Shown here one piece after another: positions 43,378-52,039 of a stretch of DNA of 64,000 nt. The DNA lies in assembly GCF_014193845.1 (NCBI RefSeq), contig NZ_JACHZX010000002.1:434001-498000 (forward strand), read 5' to 3'. The translations under genes were made by a program, and so were the position numbers. The first letter of the stretch is position 1; each line of letters begins with the position of its first letter. Source of the DNA: Sphingomonas sp. BK345 (GTDB lineage: Bacteria; Pseudomonadota; Alphaproteobacteria; Sphingomonadales; Sphingomonadaceae). The notes below the pieces were generated by a model. It was not told where the DNA came from, ran no database searches, and saw only the letters and a program-made list of their open reading frames with translations.

Positions 43378-43419
43378 ATCGGGCCGCGTACCGAGCGGCC
43401 GGCGAGCGCGCGGACGGGT

Positions 43420-43445
43420 GGATCCCGTGACAGGTCCGGGATGAC
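43420..43445 (-). repeat. 26-bp dispersed palindromic unit, right copy (inverted)
   Basis: On the minus strand it reads GTCAtCCCGGACcTGT with a CGGGaTC end, differing from the 43352 copy at only a few positions. It is also partly self-complementary. The intervening 43378-43419 is GC-rich and carries a GGCCGC ... GCGGCC fold. Confidence 0.75.
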
Positions 43446-43475
43446 TTAACAGGTTAGAGCGATTGCTTCCCACGC

Positions 43476-44576
43476 TCACTCCGCCGCCAGGCGCCGCGCG
43501 GCGTCGGCGCGGACGTTGGCCCAGAACAGGCTGTAATCGTAGACATGGTAATTGTTGCCGGGCAGCGTGTACGGCCCGAGGTCGGGCGGGCTGCCGATCA
43601 GCAGCAGCCCGCGCCCGGCACAGCGGGCGCCGATCGTGCCGGCGCGGATCGTCGCGCTCGACAGGTCGGCGTTAGGGTAGAGCGTCCCCAGATTGGCGCT
43701 TGCGGGCGCGCTGCCGCCATTCGCTCCCAAGAGCGGGTTGGTGCACAGCAGCGGCGTGCCGCGCCGCGCGCGGCCGTCGAAGCCGGTGGTTCGATCGAAC
43801 GTGTCGAGGATCAGCGACGGATCGGCGGGCTCGGCGAAGCTCTGCCATGCCAGCACGCAGCCGCGCTGGTCGGGCGACGCGCAGGCGGGCAGGCCGAGCG
43901 CGGGAAGGTCGGTGGTGGTCGAGATCGGCCAGCCGATCGCGTAAGCGGCGACGATCCGTTTCGCCAGCGGCTTGCCCGCGACACGGTCCTTCAGCAGGTG
44001 AGTCAGGTGGAGCGCACCCTGGCTGTGCCCGGCGAGGATGATCGGCCGGTCGGGGGCGATCTCGGCGAGGAAGACGTCGAAGGCGGCGAGCAGGTCGCGA
44101 TAGGCGAGCGCCAGCGCCTGGTCCGCCGCGGCCTTGTCGGTGAGAAAGGCGCCGAAGGTCGCCTGGCGGTAGCGCGGCGCCCAGATCTCGCCCGCCTCGT
44201 TGAAGGCGCTCGCCTGACCGCGGAGGAACAGAGCCGCGCGATCGTTGGCCTCGCGATCGTCGAGCGGGGCGTTCCAATGCGCGCGGCTGAGGTAAGAAGT
44301 GGGGTGGATGAAGAACACCGCCGCACCGCCGTGCGTCTGGCGGGGCCGATAACCGGGCGGCGTCCAGCGCGACGGGTCGTTCGCCAGCGACGGTCGCGCC
44401 AGCCACATCCGATCGTCACGATAGTCGGCGACACTCAATCCCGGCTGCGCGCGGAACGTCTCCCCCGGCACGAGCGCGGCGCGCATCAGCGAGACGCCCC
44501 AGATGCGGTAGGCGAGCAGACCGGCGAGCGCGAGCACGATCAGGCCGGCGACGACGTAGAGGAATTTACGGACCAA
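43476..44576 (-). CDS. DUF3089 alpha/beta-hydrolase family protein
   Basis: Membrane-anchored hydrolase-like protein of 366 residues. An N-terminal signal anchor ([24 protein letters not shown], about 4-26) precedes a DUF3089 domain with [33 protein letters not shown] (about 89-107) and a nucleophile elbow [14 protein letters not shown] (about 188-201). The fold suggests an esterase, but the substrate is unknown. The most likely start is TTG 44576, giving the anchor at the N-terminus with GGTGA eight bases upstream; the frame stays open far upstream without an ATG at a suitable place. It diverges from gatC. Confidence 0.85.
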   Translation of the reverse strand: MVRKFLYVVAGLIVLALAGLLAYRIWGVSLMRAALVPGETFRAQPGLSVADYRDDRMWLARPSLANDPSRWTPPGYRPRQTHGGAAVFFIHPTSYLSRAHWNAPLDDREANDRAALFLRGQASAFNEAGEIWAPRYRQATFGAFLTDKAAADQALALAYRDLLAAFDVFLAEIAPDRPIILAGHSQGALHLTHLLKDRVAGKPLAKRIVAAYAIGWPISTTTDLPALGLPACASPDQRGCVLAWQSFAEPADPSLILDTFDRTTGFDGRARRGTPLLCTNPLLGANGGSAPASANLGTLYPNADLSSATIRAGTIGARCAGRGLLLIGSPPDLGPYTLPGNNYHVYDYSLFWANVRADAARRLAAE

Positions 44577-44715
44577 GCGTATGTCACCATGCTGCGGTGC
44601 AGCAAAGTCGCTGTCGCCGCAATCGCAAAGGAGGTGCCTCAGAGTTGCGATCCGCGCAACCGCGCGCGTGCCGGCGCGGTTGCGTTGCGGCGGGGCTCGC
44701 GGTAGCGCGCCGGCT

Positions 44716-45003
44716 ATGTCCGTTGATATCGCAACCGTGCGGCGCATCGCTGGGCTCGCCCGCATCGCCATCACCGAGGAGGAGGCCGAGCGGCTCTCCC
44801 CCGAACTGGGTAACATCCTCGACTGGATCGAGCAGCTCGGCGAGGTCGACACCGCCGGGATCGAGCCGATGACCGCGGTGATCGCCAATCGCCTGCGGCT
44901 GCGCGACGATGTCGTGACCGACGGCGGCATCCGCGAGTCGGTGCTCGCCAACGCGCCCCAGGCCGAGCACGGCTTCTTCACGGTTCCCAAGGTGATCGAG
45001 TGA
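44716..45003 (+). CDS. gatC: Asp-tRNA(Asn)/Glu-tRNA(Gln) amidotransferase subunit C
   Basis: Small stabilising subunit of the GatCAB amidotransferase, 95 residues. It shows the family pattern: [36 protein letters not shown] (about 6-41), then [19 protein letters not shown] and the terminal FFTVPKVIE. The ATG at 44716 is the family-consistent start. gatA follows after a 70-bp gap containing a short palindromic repeat. Confidence 0.95.
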   Translation: MSVDIATVRRIAGLARIAITEEEAERLSPELGNILDWIEQLGEVDTAGIEPMTAVIANRLRLRDDVVTDGGIRESVLANAPQAEHGFFTVPKVIE

Positions 45004-45028
45004 CGATCGCCTTCGATCGTCGCTCGAT

Positions 45029-45055
45029 CATCCCGGCGCAGGCCGGGATCTCCTC
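45029..45055. repeat. short palindromic repeat between gatC and gatA
   Basis: ATCATCCCGG, GCGCAG, then CCGGGATC: a palindromic unit related to the 26-bp family at 43352, 43420 and 57247, here inside the gatC-gatA gap. Confidence 0.55.
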
Positions 45056-45073
45056 CCGCATGGACGACCTCTC

Positions 45074-46558
45074 GTGACCGACCTCACCGATCTCGGCATC
45101 CGCGACATCCGCGACGGCGTGCGCGCCGGCACGTTCAGCGCGCGCGAGGTGGCCGAGGCCTTCACCGCCGCGGTCGCCGCCGCCAAGCCGCTCAATGCCT
45201 TCCTGGTCGAGACCCCCGAGCACGCGCTCGCCGCCGCGGACGCCGCCGACGCGGCGCGCGCCGCGGGCGAGGCGCCCAAGCCGCTCGCGGGCGTGCCGAT
45301 CGGGATGAAGGATCTGTTCTGCACGAAGGGCGTGCCGAGCACCGCCGCGAGCCACATCCTCGAGGGCTTCACCCCCGGGTATGAGTCGACCGTGTCGCAG
45401 AAGCTGTGGAACGCGGGCGCGGGCATGCTCGGCAAGCTCAATATGGATCAGTTCGCGATGGGCTCGTCGAACGAGACGAGCCACTTCGGCAACGTCGTGA
45501 GCCCGTGGCGCCGCGCCGACGGCGGCAACGCGCCGCTCGCGCCGGGCGGCTCGTCGGGCGGCAGCTCCGCCGCGGTGGCGGCGCGGATCGCGCCGGGCGC
45601 GACCGGCACCGACACCGGCGGCTCGATCCGCCAGCCTGCGGCGTTCACCGGCATCTCGGGGATCAAGCCGACCTACGGCCGCTGCTCGCGCTGGGGTGTG
45701 ATCGCCTTCGCCTCGTCGCTCGACCAGGCCGGACCGATGGCGCGCGACGTGCGCGACTGCGCGATCATGCTCGAGGCGATGGCGGGCTTCGACCCGAAGG
45801 ACGCGACCTCGCTCGACCTCGAGGTGCCGCGCTGGGAGGCGGGGCTCAACGCCTCGCTCAAGGGCAAGCGCGTCGGCATCCCGATGGAATATCGCGTCGA
45901 CGACATGCCGGCCGATATCGACGCGCTGTGGCAGCGCGGCATCGACTGGCTGCGCGACGCCGGCGCCGAGATCGTCGAGGTGTCGCTGCCGCACACGCGC
46001 TACGCGCTGCCGGCCTATTACATCATCGCCCCGGCCGAGGCCTCGTCCAACCTCGCGCGCTACGACGGCGTCCGCTACGGCCTGCGCGACCTGCCCGACG
46101 GCGCCAATTTGCAGGAGATGTACGCGCGCACCCGCGCGGAGGGATTCGGCGACGAGGTCAAGCGCCGCATCCTGATCGGCACCTATGTACTGTCGGCGGG
46201 CTTCTACGACGCTTATTACTCCCAGGCGCAGAAGGTGCGCACGCTGATCGCGCGCGACTTCGAGCGCGCTTGGGCCCAGTGCGACGTGCTGCTGACGCCG
46301 ACCGCGCCCTCGGCGGCCTTCGCGCTGGGCGAGAAGGCGGCTGATCCGCTGGCGATGTACCTCAACGACGTCTTCACCGTGCCGTCGTCGCTCGCTGGCC
46401 TGCCCGCGATGAGCGTGCCGGGCGGGGTCGACGCGGGCGGTCTGCCGCTCGGCCTTCAGATCATCGGCAAGCCGCTCGACGAGCAGGGCGTGCTCGACGC
46501 GGCGCTGGCGATCGAGGAGCGCGCCGGCTTCGTCGCGCGACCGGGGCGCTGGTGGTAG
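45074..46558 (+). CDS. gatA: Asp-tRNA(Asn)/Glu-tRNA(Gln) amidotransferase subunit A
   Basis: Amidase subunit of 494 residues that releases ammonia from glutamine for transamidation of misacylated Glu-tRNA(Gln) or Asp-tRNA(Asn). The amidase catalytic triad is visible: Lys in [14 protein letters not shown] (about 74-87), then the glycine/serine signature [15 protein letters not shown] (about 155-169) and [16 protein letters not shown] (about 175-190) with the nucleophilic Ser. Translation starts at GTG 45074. gatB does not follow directly; a toxin-antitoxin pair intervenes. Confidence 0.96.
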   Translation: MTDLTDLGIRDIRDGVRAGTFSAREVAEAFTAAVAAAKPLNAFLVETPEHALAAADAADAARAAGEAPKPLAGVPIGMKDLFCTKGVPSTAASHILEGFTPGYESTVSQKLWNAGAGMLGKLNMDQFAMGSSNETSHFGNVVSPWRRADGGNAPLAPGGSSGGSSAAVAARIAPGATGTDTGGSIRQPAAFTGISGIKPTYGRCSRWGVIAFASSLDQAGPMARDVRDCAIMLEAMAGFDPKDATSLDLEVPRWEAGLNASLKGKRVGIPMEYRVDDMPADIDALWQRGIDWLRDAGAEIVEVSLPHTRYALPAYYIIAPAEASSNLARYDGVRYGLRDLPDGANLQEMYARTRAEGFGDEVKRRILIGTYVLSAGFYDAYYSQAQKVRTLIARDFERAWAQCDVLLTPTAPSAAFALGEKAADPLAMYLNDVFTVPSSLAGLPAMSVPGGVDAGGLPLGLQIIGKPLDEQGVLDAALAIEERAGFVARPGRWW

Positions 46559-46591
46559 ACGGTAATACCGCTGGCGAATAATACTTCGCGG

Positions 46592-46891
46592 ATGGGCAAG
46601 CTGACCGATCTGACGTCGAAGGGGCAGGTGACGATCCCGAAGGACGTTCGCGACGCGCTCGGCCTTCGTCCCGGCGAGCCGGTCGAGATCGAGTTGCGCG
46701 GCGAGGGAGAGGCGGTGACCCGCCGCGGTCCTGTTCGGGTGACGGCCGACCCAGCCAGGGTCGCGGCGGCGCTCGAACGCATTCGGCGCGTCCAGCGAGA
46801 TCATCATCACCTCGCTGAAGGGCTCGATCCGGACAGCTATATGGCTGGCTTGCGCGAGCCGGTTCCTTTGCCGCGCGAGATCGGTGAATGA
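46592..46891 (+). CDS. vapB: AbrB-family antitoxin (VapB/MazE-like)
   Basis: DNA-binding antitoxin of 99 residues. The N-terminal SpoVT/AbrB swapped-hairpin domain reads LTDLTSKGQVTIPKDVRDALGLRPGEPVEIEL (about 4-35). The C-terminal half (DPARVAAALERIRRVQ, then DPDSYMAGLREP) is the likely toxin-binding tail. It overlaps vapC by ATGA, the usual antitoxin-first order, and probably autoregulates the pair. It sits 33 bp after gatA in the same direction, so it may also be read from the gat promoter. Confidence 0.88.
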   Translation: MGKLTDLTSKGQVTIPKDVRDALGLRPGEPVEIELRGEGEAVTRRGPVRVTADPARVAAALERIRRVQRDHHHLAEGLDPDSYMAGLREPVPLPREIGE

Positions 46892-47304
46892 CCTTCCTCG
46901 ATAGCAATATCCTGCTCGATCTTCTCGCACACGCCTCGGCCTTCGGCGACCGGAGCGTGTCTCAGCTCGCGTCGGCCACCGCGATCGGTGCGGTCGCGAT
47001 CAGCGTCGTCGTGCTGGCCGAATGTGCCGGCCGCTTCGCCGATCGTGAGTCACAGCGCGGTTACCTGGATCGGCTCGGGATAGCGGTGCAGTCGCTCGAT
47101 GCCGCAGCGGCGTTCTGCGCCGGTGTCGCGCATCGCGCCTACCGTCAGGCCGGCGGCCCTCGCATCGCGGTGCTCGCCGACTTTCTCATCGGGGCTCATG
47201 CAGCGACGAGCCCGCAGCCTTCGCTGATTACCCGCGACCGCCAACGTTTCGCTGCTTATTTCCCCGACCTCACCCTCATCACACCCGAGACCGATCATGG
47301 CTGA
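46888..47304 (+). CDS. vapC: PIN-domain toxin VapC
   Basis: Putative Mg-dependent ribonuclease toxin of 138 residues. The acidic PIN quartet is intact: Asp5 ([11 protein letters not shown]), Glu45 (VLAECAGRF), Asp98 ([10 protein letters not shown]) and Asp117 (ITRDRQRF). In studied systems VapC toxins cut tRNAs or rRNA. It is translationally coupled to vapB (ATGA) and its last 8 bp overlap the start of gatB. No signs of decay. Confidence 0.92.
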   Translation: MTFLDSNILLDLLAHASAFGDRSVSQLASATAIGAVAISVVVLAECAGRFADRESQRGYLDRLGIAVQSLDAAAAFCAGVAHRAYRQAGGPRIAVLADFLIGAHAATSPQPSLITRDRQRFAAYFPDLTLITPETDHG

Positions 47305-48760
47305 CGCATCCACCCCCTATCGTATCAAGGGCGACACCGGCGACTGGGAGGTCGTGATCGGCCTTGAGGTCCACGCCCAGGTGACCAGCCAGGCCAAGCT
47401 CTTCTCGGGCGCGGCGACGGCCTTCGGCGCCGAGCCCAACACCCAGGTCTCGCTGGTCGACGCGGCGATGCCCGGCATGCTGCCCGTGCCCAACCGCGAA
47501 TGTATCCGTCAGGCGGTGCGCACCGGCATGGCGATCGACGCGCAGATCAACCGCTGGTCGCGCTTCGACCGCAAGAATTACTTCTACGCCGATCTCCCGC
47601 AGGGGTATCAAATTTCTCAGCTTTATCATCCTCTTGTCGGCGAAGGCTCGGTCGAGATCGAGGACGGCGAGACGGTCAAGACGATCGGGGTCGAGCGCAT
47701 CCACGTCGAGCAGGATGCGGGCAAGCTGATGCACGATCAGCACCCGACGCGTTCTTACGTCGACCTTAATCGATCGGGGGTGGCGCTGATGGAGATCGTC
47801 AGCCGCCCCGACATGCGTTCTCCTTCGGAAGCAGGGGCTTACCTACGCAAGTTGCGGGCGATCCTTCGCTACGTCGGCTCATGCGACGGCAATATGGAGG
47901 AGGGTTCGATGCGCGCCGACGTCAATGTCAGCGTGCGGCGCCCCGGCGCCGAGTTCGGGACGCGCACCGAGACCAAGAACGTCAACTCGGTTCGCTTCGT
48001 GATGGCGGCGATCGAGCATGAGGCCAAGCGCCAGGTCGAGCTGATCGAGGGCGGCGGCACGGTTGTGCAGGAGACGCGGCTGTTCAATCCCGACAGCGGC
48101 ACGACGCGGTCGATGCGCTCCAAGGAGGACGCGCACGATTACCGCTATTTCCCCGATCCCGATCTGCTGCCGTTGGAACTGGACGAGGCCTTCCTCGAGG
48201 CCTGCCGCGCGAGCCTGCCCGAGCTGCCCGACGCCAAGCGCCAGCGCTACGAGTCGCTCGGCATCACGCCGTACAATGCCGAGGTGCTCACCGCGGAGGT
48301 GGAGAGCGCGCGCTGGTTCGACGCGCTGCTGGAGCAGGGCGCGGCGCCGGTCCCGGCGGCGAACTGGGTGACCAGCGAGCTGTTCGGCGCGCTCAATCGA
48401 CTGGGCAAGTCGATCGGTGACAGCCCCGTGCAGCCGGGCCAGGCGGCCGAGCTGCTCGCGCTGGTGGCGGACGGCACGCTCTCGGGCAGCCTCGCCAAGC
48501 AGGTGTTCGAGGCGATGCTCGAGACCGGCGACGCGCCGGGCAAGATCGTCGAGGAGCGAGGGCTCAAGCAGACCAGCGATACCGGCGCGATCGAGGCGGT
48601 GATCGGCGAGGTGCTGGCCAAGAACCCGGGCCAGCTGGAACAGTATCGCGGTGGTAAGGTGGCCTTGTTCGGCTTCTTCGTCGGGCAGACGATGAAGGCG
48701 ATGGGCGGAAAAGCAAACCCTCAGGTCGTCAATGACCTGCTGAAGAAGGCGCTGAACTGA
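47297..48760 (+). CDS. gatB: Asp-tRNA(Asn)/Glu-tRNA(Gln) amidotransferase subunit B
   Basis: Kinase/tRNA-binding subunit of GatCAB, 487 residues. Motifs: [22 protein letters not shown] (about 16-37), [39 protein letters not shown] (about 90-109), [20 protein letters not shown] (about 153-172) and the [13 protein letters not shown] motif. The C-terminal YqeY-like tail ends in NDLLKKALN. Its ATG lies inside vapC, so translation is probably coupled to the toxin gene. In most genomes gatB follows gatA directly or after a short gap. Confidence 0.97.
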   Translation: MADASTPYRIKGDTGDWEVVIGLEVHAQVTSQAKLFSGAATAFGAEPNTQVSLVDAAMPGMLPVPNRECIRQAVRTGMAIDAQINRWSRFDRKNYFYADLPQGYQISQLYHPLVGEGSVEIEDGETVKTIGVERIHVEQDAGKLMHDQHPTRSYVDLNRSGVALMEIVSRPDMRSPSEAGAYLRKLRAILRYVGSCDGNMEEGSMRADVNVSVRRPGAEFGTRTETKNVNSVRFVMAAIEHEAKRQVELIEGGGTVVQETRLFNPDSGTTRSMRSKEDAHDYRYFPDPDLLPLELDEAFLEACRASLPELPDAKRQRYESLGITPYNAEVLTAEVESARWFDALLEQGAAPVPAANWVTSELFGALNRLGKSIGDSPVQPGQAAELLALVADGTLSGSLAKQVFEAMLETGDAPGKIVEERGLKQTSDTGAIEAVIGEVLAKNPGQLEQYRGGKVALFGFFVGQTMKAMGGKANPQVVNDLLKKALN

Positions 48761-48838
48761 GCCAGTCGCCCGCTTGCCGGTCGGCAGGCGGGCGGTACTT
48801 CCTTCCACGGCGGCGGGGTCGTCGACGAGGGGGAAGGA

Positions 48839-49603
48839 CTGTCAGTCTGTCGCGTCGTCCTAGCGGCCTGCTGCGTCGCGCTCGCTTGTGTCGCCGCCGG
48901 ACCGGTCTTGGCGCAGGAGCGATCGGCGGTGCGACCGGGCTTCACCCTGCCGCGCGGCACCGCGCATATCCTGCTGCTGCGGCCGCATATCACGGTCGGC
49001 GCGCAGTCGACCGCGGGTCTCTTCCAGGCCAACGCCGACTGGACCGCACAGGCACGCGAGCAGATCGACGCCGCGCTGGCCGCGGCGCAGCGCACGCTCG
49101 GCAACGAGGTGGTGCGCGTCCCCGAGGCGATCGGCGCCGACACGCGGTTGATCGCCGACTATCAGGCGCTGTTCGCCGTCGTCGCCCAGTCGGTGATCGA
49201 CTGTCAGCTCTTCAAGGGCAAACGGCTGCCGACCAAGAAGCGCGCCGGCCAGTTCGACTGGACGCTCGGCCCGGACGTGGCGCGGATCGCGCGCGGGCAG
49301 GGGTGCGACTATGCGCTCTTTGTCGACACCGAGGACGCTTATGGCTCGACCGGGCGCAAGATCTTTCAGGTGCTCGCCGCCGTGACGGTCGGTGTCGGGG
49401 TCAGGTCGGGCGAGCACACGGGCTATGCCGGGCTCGTCGACCTGCGCACCGGCGATCTGGTGTGGCTCAACGCCGATCGGCAGATGGGGGGCGACGTGCG
49501 CACGCCCGAGGGCGCCGCCGAGCGGGTCGCCGAGTTGTTCGAGGGTTTTCCGGGTAGCGCCGAGGTGCCCGCCGCTCTCACGGTCTCGCCGAAGGCGCGT
49601 TGA
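48839..49603 (+). CDS. exported protein of unknown function, non-ATG start
   Basis: Unrecognised periplasmic or outer-membrane-associated protein. The firm region starts at 48908 (TTG, about 231 residues), but the frame is open further upstream and encodes a convincing signal peptide (CRVVLAACCVALACVAAGPVLA-QER) just before it. No ATG, GTG or TTG begins that stretch; CTG 48839, with GAGG eight bases upstream, is the best candidate. The mature part has LPRGTAHILLLRPHITVGAQS, RKIFQVLAAVTVGVGV and AGLVDLRTGDLVWLN, suggesting a beta-rich lipoprotein-like fold. It precedes the M48 peptidase by four bases, so the two probably work together. Confidence 0.7.
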   Translation: MSVCRVVLAACCVALACVAAGPVLAQERSAVRPGFTLPRGTAHILLLRPHITVGAQSTAGLFQANADWTAQAREQIDAALAAAQRTLGNEVVRVPEAIGADTRLIADYQALFAVVAQSVIDCQLFKGKRLPTKKRAGQFDWTLGPDVARIARGQGCDYALFVDTEDAYGSTGRKIFQVLAAVTVGVGVRSGEHTGYAGLVDLRTGDLVWLNADRQMGGDVRTPEGAAERVAELFEGFPGSAEVPAALTVSPKAR

Positions 49604-49607
49604 TGGC

Positions 49608-50501
49608 GTGTGCGGTCGTCCGTGTGGCGCTACGCTTGCCACACTCTGCCTCCCGCTCGAGTCCGTCGACGCGCGAACTGCCGACCCGATACTGCCGCCC
49701 TTCGCCGCCGCGTATCAGCCCCGCACCGCTGCGGAACGCGGGCTCTGGATGCAGGCCGACGAGGACGAGCGCCAGCTGCGCGACTCGCACCTGCTGATCG
49801 ACGATGCCGCCCTCAACGCCTATGTCCGCCATGTGCTGTGCCGCACCGTCGGCGAGGAACGCTGCCACGCCGTCCGGCTGTACGTGCTCCGCGTCCCGGC
49901 GATGAACGCCACCACCAGTGCCAGCGGCGCGATCTCGGTGTGGAGCGGGCTGCTGCTGCGCGTGCGCGACGAGGCCGAGCTCGGCGCGGTGCTGGGGCAT
50001 GAGTTCGCGCATTTCGAGCAGCGCCATATGTTGGCGCTCCAGCATCGCCGGCTCGGCGCGAGCGATCTCGCTGCCTGGACGGCGCTGTTCGCGGGCAGGG
50101 CGGCGCCGTTGGTCAGGCTGATCGCGACTGCCAACACCTATTCGTTCAGTCGCGCGCAGGAGAGCGAGGCCGATCCGCTCGGCCTACGCTTCGTCGCCGC
50201 CGCGGGCTATGATCCGCGCCGCGTTGCCGAGGTGTGGGCCCGCCAGATGGACGAAGCCGATGCCAGGGCGGCGGGTCGCAAGCAGCGCTCGCGCCGCTAC
50301 GACGGAGCCCACCTGCTCGACACGCATCCGACCGACCTGGAGCGTATGACCGCGCTGCACGCCGCCGCGGCGGCGCTGCCCGCGGGGGGCGTGACCGAGG
50401 CGGCGGCCTATGCCGCGGCGCTGCGACCGTGGCGCGCGGCGTTCCTGGCCGATCAGATCAAGCTCAACGACTTTGGCGGCACCGACTATCTGCTCGGCTA
50501 G
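49608..50501 (+). CDS. M48-family metallopeptidase, prematurely stopped
   Basis: Zinc peptidase of 297 residues. A short leader (about 1-22) is followed by ADPILPPFAAAYQPRTAAERGLW, the zinc motif LGHEFAHFEQRH (His131, Glu132, His135) and the third-ligand region QESEADPLGLR (Glu187), all as in M48B periplasmic peptidases. Translation starts at GTG 49608, right after the upstream stop. The frame ends at TAG 50499-50501 after GTDYLLG, but the same frame continues for 89 codons encoding a TPR-like tail, which related sphingomonad proteins (recalled) carry fused. This suggests a nonsense change, read-through or a sequencing error. Confidence 0.85.
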   Translation: MCGRPCGATLATLCLPLESVDARTADPILPPFAAAYQPRTAAERGLWMQADEDERQLRDSHLLIDDAALNAYVRHVLCRTVGEERCHAVRLYVLRVPAMNATTSASGAISVWSGLLLRVRDEAELGAVLGHEFAHFEQRHMLALQHRRLGASDLAAWTALFAGRAAPLVRLIATANTYSFSRAQESEADPLGLRFVAAAGYDPRRVAEVWARQMDEADARAAGRKQRSRRYDGAHLLDTHPTDLERMTALHAAAAALPAGGVTEAAAYAAALRPWRAAFLADQIKLNDFGGTDYLLG

Positions 50502-50771
50502 GTGGCGCAGGACGGCTGGAGCGAGGACCTGCTGTTCGCGCGCGCCGAGCTTTACCGCCAGCGCGGCTACCCGCGCGACCTGGTCGCAGCCGCCGACTTC
50601 TACCGTCAGGCGCTCGCGCTCGACCAGCGCCACGCCGAGAGCCACCGCGGGCTCGGCATGGCGCTGCTCCGCGGTGGCGAGGCGGAGGCGGGGCGCGCCG
50701 AGCTGCGACGCTATCTCGAGCTTGCGCCCACCGCCGGCGACGCCGCGATGGTGCGCGCGCTCGTCTCATGA
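50502..50771 (+). pseudogene. TPR-like tail of the M48 peptidase, separated by an in-frame TAG
   Basis: In the same reading frame as the M48 peptidase and starting immediately after its TAG, 89 residues encode two TPR-like helical pairs: WSEDLLFARAELYRQRGYPRDLVAAADFYRQAL and ESHRGLGMALLRGGEAEAGRAELRRYLEL. The first codon is GTG, so separate initiation is possible, although no clear ribosome-binding site is placed well. It could be a free small TPR protein, a read-through extension, or the detached half of a broken gene. It overlaps the next gene by ATGA, showing the original operon spacing is kept. Confidence 0.6.
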
Positions 50772-51373
50772 AGGATCGCCCGATGAACCGCTCGCTCGGC
50801 GCGTGCGCGCTGCTGCTCGTCGCCACCGTCACGCCCGTCTATGCGGGCAATCGCCTGGTCGACGCCGGCCGCCCGATCGCGGTGGCCCATGACACGCTGA
50901 CGGTGACGCCCGACCGCGAGTGGAACGAGCTCGGCTGGCGAGCGGGCCCACGCTGTGAACGCTGGACCCTCGATGGGGAGGCGCTCAACGCGGTCACGTT
51001 CTGCGGTGCGGTCGAGAGCGGCAGGCCGCTGTTCCGCGAGGTGTCGAAGCACGATCAGCCGCTCCCGCATTTTTCCACGACGATGCTGCTCACCGACGTG
51101 CCCGATCTCGTCGAGAAGAGCTGCCGCATCGCGCTGGGTGCGTCGCTGATGACGATCGACTCGGCCGAGCCGGCGCGGCTCGACGGCGAGCGCGCGATCC
51201 GCTTTCGATACACCTTCACGCGACAGGAGGAGGTAGAGCGGCACGGCGAGGCAATTGCCGCGATCCGCGGCAAGAAGCTGTACTGGATGAGCTACGAGGC
51301 GCCCGCGATCCATTATTACGCGCGCGATCTGGAGAGCTGGCGCCGACTCGCCGCGACCACGCGATTCCGCTGA
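50768..51373 (+). CDS. exported protein of unknown function
   Basis: Unrecognised 201-residue protein with a Sec signal (NRSLGACALLLVATVTPVYA-GNR, cleavage near residue 26). The mature part is mixed alpha/beta with two cysteines that could pair (PRCERW, TFCGAV) and a third in KSCRIALG. Late motifs are RAIRFRYTFTRQEEVERHGEA and KKLYWMSYEAPAIHYY. ATG 50768 overlaps the upstream stop by ATGA; ATG 50783 is an alternative. It is the last gene of the three- or four-gene envelope cluster beginning at 48839. Confidence 0.75.
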   Translation: MKDRPMNRSLGACALLLVATVTPVYAGNRLVDAGRPIAVAHDTLTVTPDREWNELGWRAGPRCERWTLDGEALNAVTFCGAVESGRPLFREVSKHDQPLPHFSTTMLLTDVPDLVEKSCRIALGASLMTIDSAEPARLDGERAIRFRYTFTRQEEVERHGEAIAAIRGKKLYWMSYEAPAIHYYARDLESWRRLAATTRFR

Positions 51374-51410
51374 GCCGGCCGAGGCGAGCGCCGGCCGGCT
51401 CAGTCGAGCC

Positions 51411-51611
51411 TCACTGCTGATTATACTCCTGGTTCTTCACCTCGCCGCCGGTTCCGCTGTTGCCGTCGAACTCGCCGGTGTCGGTGAAGCGCGCCGGCTC
51501 CTTGCCGCCCTCGCCGCGCGCGACCGCGTCGCTGCGCGCCTCGACCGCCTGCTGAATGTCGGGACGCTCGTCATCGCGGTTCGGGATGGGGTCGATCTCT
51601 CGCTCGGTCAT
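51411..51611 (-). CDS. small acidic hydrophilic protein
   Basis: A 66-residue protein without recognisable domain, rich in Glu, Asp, Arg, Gly and Gln (opens TEREIDPIPNRDDERPDIQQ). It looks intrinsically disordered, like small general-stress proteins. It lies next to another small gene on the same strand (51623-51784) with an 11-bp gap, suggesting co-expression. No membrane segment or cysteine. Confidence 0.6.
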   Translation of the reverse strand: MTEREIDPIPNRDDERPDIQQAVEARSDAVARGEGGKEPARFTDTGEFDGNSGTGGEVKNQEYNQQ

Positions 51612-51622
51612 GTCGGTCTCGC

Positions 51623-51784
51623 TCAGATGCTGGGATTGGCGGGCGCAGGGTCGCCGGCGGGCGCCCCGGGGGCGGGGACGTCGATGTCGGGGCCGGGCGG
51701 GTTGATCTCGGGCGGCGGCGCGTCGGGCGTGCCGGGTGAGGTCGGCTGCGGCACGTCGGGCGGGCTGACAGGGTTGGTGGCCAT
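51623..51784 (-). CDS. small proline-rich protein
   Basis: A 53-residue protein in which about one third of residues are proline, with Asp, Ala and Gly (SPPDVPQPTSPGTPDAPPPE). The start at 51784 has a strong AAGGAG eight bases upstream, the best support for it being real. No signal peptide, so it is probably cytosolic and disordered. Paired with the small acidic gene downstream. Function unknown. Confidence 0.6.
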   Translation of the reverse strand: MATNPVSPPDVPQPTSPGTPDAPPPEINPPGPDIDVPAPGAPAGDPAPANPSI

Positions 51785-51896
51785 CGCTTTTCTCCTTTCC
51801 GGGTCAACGTATCGACGCCCGCGGAGTTGCCCGTTCACGGCGCTTGCTCCGGCCGCGCCCGCGGTATAGAGCCCGCCGACCGGCGGTGTCCGACTT

Positions 51897-51981
51897 GCGG
51901 GCGTGGCGGAACTGGTAGACGCGCCAGATTTAGGTTCTGGTATCGCAAGATGTGGGGGTTCGAGTCCCTTCGCCCGCACCA
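51897..51981 (+). tRNA. tRNA-Leu (UAG)
   Basis: An 85-base class II tRNA. The acceptor stem GCGGGCG pairs with CGCCCGC (51971-51977), followed by an encoded ACCA. The anticodon stem CCAGA/TCTGG holds loop TTTAGGT with anticodon TAG at 51931-51933, reading CUA leucine codons. The long variable arm and the GTTCGAGTC T-loop are present. Confidence 0.97.
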
Positions 51982-52039
51982 GTCCCCGCGCTTCACGCGG
52001 GGTGGCCATCACTCATCCTATTCCAGACGAAAGCGGCCT

